In this document: in pieces, positions 25,308 to 31,079 of the stretch | How the letters are laid out: every line of letters starts with the position of its first letter | Numbering within the stretch: the first letter of the stretch is position 1 | NCBI GenBank assembly: GCA_041749015.1 | Contig: JBGTCD010000129.1 | Coordinates: forward strand, 1 to 37,139 | From: JBGTCD01 sp041749015 | GTDB lineage: Bacteria > Bacteroidota > Bacteroidia > Cytophagales > Cyclobacteriaceae | Direction: 5' to 3' | DNA length: 37,139 nucleotides | The notes under the pieces: model-generated | Seen by the model: only the letters and a program-made list of their open reading frames with translations | The model's database searches: none | Told to the model about the DNA's origin: nothing | Translations under genes and position numbers: made by a program

Positions 25308-25760
25308 ATGAAAAGTATCATGAATAGAAAAGTTTTGTCGGTCTTGTTATTTTTCATGGCCACCACTTTTGTCCTTGCTCAAAAACAGGATAACCTTTGG
25401 ATGGTGTTTGAAAGGGTGCCTTTTGAAGTCAAGTTTAGCGAGGCGGAAAATGGCTATTTTTACTTTCCTGAATTCGGAAAAGAAATAAAGGATTTGGTCG
25501 GTAAAGAGGTGGAAATTACCGGGCATTATCTCCCTTATGATTTTGGAGAAGACTTTTTCATTATTTCAAAGTATCCTTATGCCTCCTGTTTCTTTTGTGG
25601 GGGTGCAGGTCCGGAATCTATTGCCGCCATCTATCCTGGCAAAAAACTAAGGAAATTAAAGATGGATGAAATCATTACCATCAAAGGTAAATTAACGCTC
25701 AATAGTGATGATGTCGATAACTTCAATTTTATTCTTAAAGATGCCGTTTTACTAGATTAA
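25308..25760 (+). CDS. Exported CFFCG-motif protein 1
   Basis: 150 residues, no recognised function. Signal peptide (V-L-S-V-L-L-F-F-M-A-T-T-F-V-L-A-Q). An ATG four codons in, at 25320, is an alternative start. The mature part has a V-G-K-E-V-E-I-T-G-H-Y-L-P segment, then Cys94-F-F-Cys97-G-G-A-G-P-E-S, then I-T-I-K-G-K-L-T-L-N-S-D and a final strand. The same plan occurs in the two proteins at 27646-28113 and 28114-28548. This copy is the most divergent: it lacks the H-F-M-F-S-A-L-P histidine segment of the others. The layout resembles the DUF3299 family, small exported proteins that travel with ABC transporters in proteobacteria (inference). The ABC ATPase gene starts 15 bases after its stop. 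Confidence 0.8.
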   Translation: MKSIMNRKVLSVLLFFMATTFVLAQKQDNLWMVFERVPFEVKFSEAENGYFYFPEFGKEIKDLVGKEVEITGHYLPYDFGEDFFIISKYPYASCFFCGGAGPESIAAIYPGKKLRKLKMDEIITIKGKLTLNSDDVDNFNFILKDAVLLD

Positions 25761-25775
25761 ATCCCCTTCTATTTC

Positions 25776-26402
25776 ATGCTGACTGTAAAAAATCTCTCCT
25801 ATTCCTATGATCAAGAACTCACCCTGCAATTCAAAGACTTTACCTTAAAAGAAAACGAGCATTGCCTGATTTTGGGCAATTCAGGTAGTGGTAAAACCAC
25901 CCTGCTCCATTTAATTGGAGGGTTGCTAAAGCCCCAAACTGGAAATATTCTCATAGGAGCTGTAGACCTCAATGGCATGAAGTGGTCAAAGATGGATCAG
26001 TTCAGGGGCCGTAATCTGGGGTTTGTGTTTCAAAAGCCCCATTTGGTTCAGGCTTTAAACGTGGAGGAAAACATGTACCTGAGTCAATATCTGGCAGGGC
26101 TGCCCCAGGATCGAAAAAGGGTTCTTGAGGTATTGGAAATGTTGGACATTAACCAAAAGAGGAAAAGCAAAGTGTTTGAGCTCAGCCAGGGACAGGCCCA
26201 AAGAGCCACTATTGCGCGTGCGGTTTTGAATAAGCCGGTGTTGCTGCTGGCGGATGAGCCTACCTCCAGCCTGGATGATGAAAACTGTGACCGGGTAATC
26301 AACCTGCTCCGGCAGCAGGCGGACCTGAATGGTGCCACTCTCATCATCAGTACCCATGACCAGCGTGTAAAAGATAAAATTGCCATGAAAATCACCCTTT
26401 GA
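25776..26402 (+). CDS. ABC transporter ATPase, LolD/MacB-like
   Basis: 208 residues. Walker A G-N-S-G-S-G-K-T-T at 34-42, Q-loop in F-V-F-Q-K-P-H, ABC signature E-L-S-Q-G-Q-A-Q-R, Walker B L-L-L-A-D-E-P-T-S-S-L-D, and H-loop I-S-T-H-D. The signature reads L-S-Q-G-Q where LolD and MacB usually have L-S-G-G. It is the energy-giving partner of the permease that follows, the junction being TGATG with one shared base. The set does not look like the canonical LolCDE system because it is bound to CFFCG proteins on both sides. Confidence 0.93.
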   Translation: MLTVKNLSYSYDQELTLQFKDFTLKENEHCLILGNSGSGKTTLLHLIGGLLKPQTGNILIGAVDLNGMKWSKMDQFRGRNLGFVFQKPHLVQALNVEENMYLSQYLAGLPQDRKRVLEVLEMLDINQKRKSKVFELSQGQAQRATIARAVLNKPVLLLADEPTSSLDDENCDRVINLLRQQADLNGATLIISTHDQRVKDKIAMKITL

Positions 26403-27649
26403 TGAATCTGTTTAAACTAAGCATAAAATACCTGAAATCCAGACCGTTGAATACCCTGCTGAACACCATCTTATTCGGCCTTGGCATCAGTATCATCGTG
26501 ATCCTACTGCTATTCAGCACCCAATTGGAGGAGAAAATTACGGATAACTCCAGAGGTATTGATCTGGTAGTAGGTGCTAAGGGCAGCCCTTTACAGATCA
26601 TATTGTGTAATATTTTTCATATTGATTTTCCTACCGGCAACATACCATTGCAGGAGGCTGAGGATCTGACACGGCACCGGCAGGTGAAGCATGCCATTCC
26701 CCTGGCTTTGGGAGACAGTTATAATGGCTACAGAATAGTTGGCACCAACCATGACTATGCGGCACACTATTCAGCAGAAATTGAGGAGGGCAGATTTTTT
26801 GAACGACCGATGGAGGCCACGCTAGGCGCAAATGTAGCCCGGGATGCGGGATTGAAAATTGGGGATATGTTTGAAAGTCAGCATGGACTCAGTGAGGGAG
26901 GGCATGCCCATGATGCTATCAAATTTGAGGTAGTGGGGATTATGAAGGCTGGCTATAATGTGCTGGATAATTTAATTTTGACCAAAGTAAGGAGCGTGTG
27001 GCTGGTACATGAGACCCATGATGAAGACCATCATATTCCCGAATATCCGGAAATAGAAGGCAACCAGTTGGTAGGGGATGCTGATCTTCAGGGTGCTGAT
27101 AGTACCCAGGAGATTACCTCCATGCTAATCAAATTCCGCTCTCCAATGGCTGCTATTCAATTGCCCAGAATGGTCAACCAAAATACCAGCATGCAAGCCG
27201 CAGCCCCGGCCTTCGAAACGGCCCGGCTTTTTGCGCTGATTGGTACAGGCGCTGAGGTAGGCACCTGGTTTGCATATATTATTATTTTTATTGCAGCGCT
27301 GAGCATTTTCATTGCCTTATATAATTCGATCAAAGAGCGGAAATACGATCTTGCGATCATGCGTTCCCTTGGGGCCGGCCCTCGTTTGCTTTTTTTAAGT
27401 ATCATCCTTGAAGGACTGTTATTGACTTTAGGGGGTTGTTTGGTGGGTTACCTTGTGGGCCATATTACAGTCGAAGCCATCGCCATTGCCCTACCCGAAG
27501 CCGCTCGTTCCGGAATCACTGGCCTGGTATGGATCGATAAGGAATGGTATATATTACCTGCCGGGATCATCCTGGGTATTGTGGCATCGGTACTTCCGGC
27601 CATTACTGTATTCAAAACCGACATCTCTAATACACTCTCAAAAGGATGA
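26402..27649 (+). CDS. ABC transporter permease, MacB/FtsX-like, histidine-rich outer domain
   Basis: 415 residues from the ATG at 26402; a TTG one codon earlier is also in frame. One N-terminal membrane helix (about 17-39), a large extracytoplasmic domain (about 40-275), and three C-terminal helices carrying the FtsX-type core with Y-N-S-I-K-E-R-K-Y-D-L-A-I-M-R-S-L-G-A. The outer domain has many histidines between residues 73 and 211, including H-G-L-S-E-G-G-H-A-H-D (161-171) and H-E-T-H-D-E-D-H-H (203-211), which look like metal ligands. MacB-type permeases act by mechanotransmission on periplasmic partners; the CFFCG proteins are the obvious candidates here. Its TGA overlaps the next ATG. 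Confidence 0.9.
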   Translation: MNLFKLSIKYLKSRPLNTLLNTILFGLGISIIVILLLFSTQLEEKITDNSRGIDLVVGAKGSPLQIILCNIFHIDFPTGNIPLQEAEDLTRHRQVKHAIPLALGDSYNGYRIVGTNHDYAAHYSAEIEEGRFFERPMEATLGANVARDAGLKIGDMFESQHGLSEGGHAHDAIKFEVVGIMKAGYNVLDNLILTKVRSVWLVHETHDEDHHIPEYPEIEGNQLVGDADLQGADSTQEITSMLIKFRSPMAAIQLPRMVNQNTSMQAAAPAFETARLFALIGTGAEVGTWFAYIIIFIAALSIFIALYNSIKERKYDLAIMRSLGAGPRLLFLSIILEGLLLTLGGCLVGYLVGHITVEAIAIALPEAARSGITGLVWIDKEWYILPAGIILGIVASVLPAITVFKTDISNTLSKG

Positions 27650-28113
27650 GAAAGGTTTTTGGCCTCTTCGTTTTTTTACTGATAGCGTTATCTGGTATTG
27701 GGCAGGATAAGAAGAAGCCCTATGAGGGGCTCCCATCTCTGGTATGGCCCAAGCTTATTGATATTAACGTTGTGGTGCGGTCCGACCAGTATGGGGAATA
27801 TGATGCGCCTGTTTTTACCAATGCTGTCAAAGCCCTTGAGGGAAAGGTCGTTTATCTGCCTGGCTATATGGTGCCCTTTGAAGGTGGCTATAAAGAGTCC
27901 CATTTTATGTTTTCGGCACTGCCGCTCCAGGCTTGTTTTTTCTGCGGCGTGGGAGGCCCTGAATCCGTTATAGAGGTGGAGGCTAAAAACGCCATAAAAT
28001 TTACCTTTAAGCCAGTGGAGATCAAGGGAATATTGAGTCTGAATGATGATGATCCCGACCGGATGTTTTACATTTTAAAAAATGCAGAATTTGTCGGCGA
28101 AGCTGAATTTTGA
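27646..28113 (+). CDS. Exported CFFCG-motif protein 2
   Basis: 155 residues, paralogue of the proteins at 25308 and 28114. Signal peptide (V-F-G-L-F-V-F-L-L-I-A-L-S-G-I-G-Q). The mature protein contains G-Y-M-V-P-F-E-G, His86 in S-H-F-M-F-S-A-L-P, Cys97-F-F-Cys100-G-V-G-G-P-E-S, and the I-K-G-I-L-S-L-N-D-D-D-P-D-R repeat of the family. A conserved Cys-x-x-Cys and a nearby histidine suggest metal or thiol chemistry. It is coupled to the permease by an ATGA overlap and is the last gene of the ABC operon. Its stop codon directly abuts that of the convergent third paralogue, which is closer to it than the first copy. Confidence 0.82.
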   Translation: MRKVFGLFVFLLIALSGIGQDKKKPYEGLPSLVWPKLIDINVVVRSDQYGEYDAPVFTNAVKALEGKVVYLPGYMVPFEGGYKESHFMFSALPLQACFFCGVGGPESVIEVEAKNAIKFTFKPVEIKGILSLNDDDPDRMFYILKNAEFVGEAEF

Positions 28114-28548
28114 TTATTGAATGACCCTGGCTTTACTGAGCAGGTACATATGCCGGTCAGGGTCGACATCATTTAATTTTAAAATACCTTCAATTGTAAT
28201 GGGTTTACCGGTATAGGGAATGGATTTGTCAGATTCTACTTCCACCACCGTTTCTGGTCCGGCGCCACCGCAAAAAAAGCAGCTACTAAATGGCAAAGCC
28301 GAAAACATAAAGTGCCTGGAACTCCCAAATCCCTCCAGTGGAATCATGTAGCCTTTGAGTTGGATGGTGCTGCCATCAAGTCTTTGCACCTGTGTTTTGA
28401 ATTTTGGAAATTCCATCTCATACCCTGACTCATCATCCAGTCTAAGCTCAAAGGTCACCTGCTCCAGGTCTTGCCAATAATTATGGTTCTGACCGAAGGC
28501 GGAAACTACTATAAAAACCTGTATGAGGAATGTTCCAATCAGGCGCAT
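28114..28548 (-). CDS. Exported CFFCG-motif protein 3
   Basis: 144 residues from the ATG at 28548, which gives a normal signal peptide (M-R-L-I-G-T-F-L-I-Q-V-F-I-V-V-S-A-F-G-Q). An ATG six codons earlier would overlap lipA. The mature protein has L-K-G-Y-M-I-P-L-E-G, His79 in R-H-F-M-F-S-A-L-P, Cys90-F-F-Cys93-G-G-A-G-P-E-T, and I-E-G-I-L-K-L-N-D-V-D-P-D-R. It shares the H-F-M-F-S-A-L-P and N-D-x-D-P-D-R blocks with the 27646 copy, so these two diverged later. It starts four bases after lipA on the same strand and is probably co-transcribed with it, while facing the ABC operon tail to tail. Confidence 0.8.
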   Translation of the reverse strand: MRLIGTFLIQVFIVVSAFGQNHNYWQDLEQVTFELRLDDESGYEMEFPKFKTQVQRLDGSTIQLKGYMIPLEGFGSSRHFMFSALPFSSCFFCGGAGPETVVEVESDKSIPYTGKPITIEGILKLNDVDPDRHMYLLSKARVIQ

Positions 28549-28552
28549 TGGA

Positions 28553-29440
28553 TCAGATGGGCACATTTACATGGCGCTCTGCATGATATGAGGACCTCAC
28601 CAGCGGGCCGGATTCCACATATTTTAAGCCTCTGCGGAGCCCTTCTTCACGGTAGGATTCAAACTGTTCAGGATGGACGAAATTGGCTACCTCCAAATGC
28701 ATTTTAGTGGGTTGGAGATATTGACCCAGGGTAAGGATATGTAGTCCATTTTCTACCAGATCATCCATGGCTTTGTGGACTTCCTCAGGGGTTTCACCGA
28801 CACCCAGCATAATCCCGGATTTGGTTCTCATACCGGCCTCTCTCATGCGCTTGATTTGCTCGAGACTTCGATGGTACTTGGCCTGGGGCCTTACTCGGCG
28901 GTAAAGACGCTCTACAGTTTCTACATTATGAGATACCACCTCCTGGCCGGGCTCTATCATCCGGCATAAAGCATCCCAATTTCCTTTTACATCAGGAATT
29001 AGGGTTTCAATAGTTGTTTCAGGGCTTAGTTTTTTGGTTTGTACCACTGTTTGGTACCAGATTTCTGCCCCCCTGTCCTTGAGTTCATCCCGGTTTACCG
29101 AGGTGATAACGGCATGCTTGACCCCCATAAGCTTAATAGCCTCGGCCACTCTTTGGGGTTCTTCTTCATCATATTCAGGAGGTCTCCCGGTTGCTACCGC
29201 ACAGAATGTGCAGCTTCGGGTGCATACATTACCTAATATCATGAAAGTGGCGGTACCAGCACCCCAGCATTCTCCCATGTTGGGGCAACTCCCGCTTTCA
29301 CAAATAGTATGGAGCTTATATTCGTCTACCAGTTTGCGGACTTTCAGGTATTCTTTACCCACTGGTAATTTTACCCTGAGCCAATCCGGCTTTCTTTTTT
29401 TCTCGATCTTATCTTCGGTAATTACGGGTAGTTCTATCAT
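28553..29440 (-). CDS. lipA: Lipoyl synthase
   Basis: 295 residues. A radical SAM enzyme that inserts two sulfurs into octanoyl groups on lipoyl-dependent complexes. The auxiliary cluster cysteines are in C-E-S-G-S-C-P-N-M-G-E-C, and the radical SAM cysteines in C-T-R-S-C-T-F-C. The R-S-S-Y-H-A segment near the end carries the serine that binds the auxiliary cluster. The fused E1 of a lipoate-dependent 2-oxoacid dehydrogenase is encoded about 4 kb away (33506-35485). The CFFCG gene follows four bases downstream. Confidence 0.98.
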   Translation of the reverse strand: MIELPVITEDKIEKKRKPDWLRVKLPVGKEYLKVRKLVDEYKLHTICESGSCPNMGECWGAGTATFMILGNVCTRSCTFCAVATGRPPEYDEEEPQRVAEAIKLMGVKHAVITSVNRDELKDRGAEIWYQTVVQTKKLSPETTIETLIPDVKGNWDALCRMIEPGQEVVSHNVETVERLYRRVRPQAKYHRSLEQIKRMREAGMRTKSGIMLGVGETPEEVHKAMDDLVENGLHILTLGQYLQPTKMHLEVANFVHPEQFESYREEGLRRGLKYVESGPLVRSSYHAERHVNVPI

Positions 29441-29464
29441 TAATTTATAGTCAAATGGGGCCTA

Positions 29465-30205
29465 TTAATGCCGCGATCCAAAAAACAGAGATAAATACGC
29501 TGTTGGAAATACAGAATCTTGCTGCTGGACTCCATGCATAAGCTCAATATCCCGGCCATACATATCCAGTAATCCGCCGATCTCAAGACCCATAACATTG
29601 GATTTCATAGTGCCGAGTTCAAAACTTAGCCCTAGTTTAAGGTTAAGCCCCATGGCCAGTTCAGATTCTCCCAAACCCTGAAAAATCCTGCCTGGGCCTA
29701 ATATTGCGCCTCTGCTATGAATTTCCGGGTCGTACCTTTCTCTGCTGGAGAGTATAAATCCCTGTCCAGAAGATTTATCGTATTCGATGTAGTAAGGGGC
29801 AATCACGCCAATCGAAGGCCCTATGGCCGAGACAGCCTTAATTTCCACGCCTTGCTGTGAGGCCTTTTTGAATAAAACAAGGTCTCTCCCATATTGCAGT
29901 CTTATGGCATAAAGATAGTTCAGCTTTCCGAAAATGAAACTATTTCCAATAAAGGTACCAGTTCTCGATTCCAGGGGGCTTTTTACATTCATTAGCTCCA
30001 GGCCAAAGGTCTGGTACTGTCTTTCTGCCGCTTTCCGGGAATATTTGAAATAAAATCCTCCAATAAGGCCTCCTGCTGTATTCTTATTGACGCCATAGAT
30101 GAATTCAGTGCTGTAATCCTCCGGGTCTTCATCCCATTGGGCTACTGCTGTAGTGCTGGCGCCAAGCATAAGGAATATGACTGATATGGAAAACAATTTA
30201 TTCAC
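29465..30205 (-). CDS. Secreted, probably outer-membrane barrel-like hypothetical protein, GTG start
   Basis: 246 residues. A GTG at 30205 begins a convincing signal peptide (M-N-K-L-F-S-I-S-V-I-F-L-M-L-G-A ... V-A-Q). The mature part is glycine-rich with alternating hydrophobic residues (G-G-F-Y-F-K-Y-S, L-N-L-K-L-G-L-S-F-E-L-G) and ends Y-L-S-L-F-F-G-S-R-H, compatible with an outer-membrane beta-barrel. No cysteine is present. I do not recognise the family. Two -7-like elements lie upstream at 30252-30268. It runs towards lipA with 24 bases between. Confidence 0.75.
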   Translation of the reverse strand: MNKLFSISVIFLMLGASTTAVAQWDEDPEDYSTEFIYGVNKNTAGGLIGGFYFKYSRKAAERQYQTFGLELMNVKSPLESRTGTFIGNSFIFGKLNYLYAIRLQYGRDLVLFKKASQQGVEIKAVSAIGPSIGVIAPYYIEYDKSSGQGFILSSRERYDPEIHSRGAILGPGRIFQGLGESELAMGLNLKLGLSFELGTMKSNVMGLEIGGLLDMYGRDIELMHGVQQQDSVFPTAYLSLFFGSRH

Positions 30206-30251
30206 AGGACATTCAAAGATTTTTTATCTAAATTCGTCAGTAAATTTAACG

Positions 30252-30268
30252 CAAATCTACCAAATATA
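30252..30268 (-). promoter_or_regulatory. Two adjacent -7-like elements for the 30205 gene
   Basis: On the minus strand TATATTTG (30261-30268) and TAGATTTG (30252-30259) both match TAnnTTTG exactly. Either would start transcription within about 60 bases of the GTG at 30205. No TTG at the ideal -33 distance was found for either. Confidence 0.35.
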
Positions 30269-30283
30269 GTTTGTAAGATTGAT

Positions 30284-30688
30284 ATGCATACCATTTCTTT
30301 AAAATATTTGGGTCAGTTGAGGACCGAAGCACAACACTTATCCTCATCAAACCTCATCACCACAGATGCTCCCACAGATAATCAGGGCAAAGGTGAATCA
30401 TTTTCGCCAACTGATCTGACCTGTTCTTCGCTTGCCTCCTGCATGATGACCATTATGGGCATTAAAGCTGTTGGTTTGGGAGTAGATTTAAGGGGGTTGG
30501 AGGCTACGGTGACCAAAATAATGGCATCTTCACCAAGAAAAATTTCTGCCATCAAAATAAATTTTTCCCTAGCCGGATCGCAATTAACAGTAGAGGAAAA
30601 ACGGGTCCTAAAAGAAGCAGCCCTTACCTGTCCGGTAGCCCTAAGTCTAAATCCTGATATCCGGCAGGAGATCAGGCTTTCCTGGTAA
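30284..30688 (+). CDS. OsmC-family thiol peroxidase-like protein
   Basis: 134 residues. OsmC/Ohr proteins reduce organic hydroperoxides with two cysteines. Both candidate cysteines are visible: one in the L-T-C-S-S-L-A-S-C-M-M-T segment at the start of the long helix, and one in A-L-T-C-P-V-A near the C-terminus. The motif F-S-P-T-D-L fits the OsmC branch (YhfA-like) better than Ohr. The last 17 bases overlap, tail to tail, the end of the ytxJ gene, another thiol-redox protein. Confidence 0.9.
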   Translation: MHTISLKYLGQLRTEAQHLSSSNLITTDAPTDNQGKGESFSPTDLTCSSLASCMMTIMGIKAVGLGVDLRGLEATVTKIMASSPRKISAIKINFSLAGSQLTVEEKRVLKEAALTCPVALSLNPDIRQEIRLSW

Positions 30689-31025
30689 TCTCGGTGTTAA
30701 TTATCAGGGACTTAAAGGAAATTCCGGAGTGGGAAGCATAGTAAACACATTGTCCCTCATGGATCAGCAGTGCTTGTGGGGATTGATGGATGATTTTAAA
30801 TTCTTCGGCAATTTTATTGGAGAGGTGCCGATATGCCAAAAGATCCAGAAGCCATGGCTCAGGTGCTTCAGGGTGTTGTGGGTCCCAGTCGTTTTCTAAA
30901 TTAAACTTTGCCATGGCACTTATGCCACAAGTGGTGGAGTGTTTGAAGATCATTACAGGCCTGTCCATGGAATGAGCCTTGAGAGTTTCCAGGTCCTTTT
31001 CGCTTTTGATGGTATGCCAATTCAT
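30672..31025 (-). CDS. ytxJ: Bacillithiol-system redox protein YtxJ
   Basis: 117 residues from the ATG at 31025; the frame is open for 16 more codons upstream but those look non-coding. Thioredoxin-like fold with a single active-site cysteine, Cys33, in F-K-H-S-T-T-C-G-I-S-A, the signature of YtxJ, a monothiol bacilliredoxin-like protein. Further blocks: L-L-D-L-L-A-Y-R-H-L-S-N, H-Q-S-P-Q-A-L-L-I-H-E-G, and A-S-H-S-G-I near the end. It suggests that the organism uses bacillithiol as its low-molecular-weight thiol. No bacillithiol synthesis genes are in the window. Confidence 0.87.
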   Translation of the reverse strand: MNWHTIKSEKDLETLKAHSMDRPVMIFKHSTTCGISAMAKFNLENDWDPQHPEAPEPWLLDLLAYRHLSNKIAEEFKIIHQSPQALLIHEGQCVYYASHSGISFKSLIINTEITRKA

Positions 31026-31079
31026 AGTACAGTGGTAAGTACTTTTCTTATGGAAAAATTCCGGTTGAGTCAAATATTT

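Noticed and set aside
25776..27649. ABC pair as the LolCDE lipoprotein exporter or FtsEX
   Set aside because: Only one permease, atypical L-S-Q-G-Q signature, histidine-rich outer domain and linkage to CFFCG proteins argue against the canonical systems, though the fold is the same.
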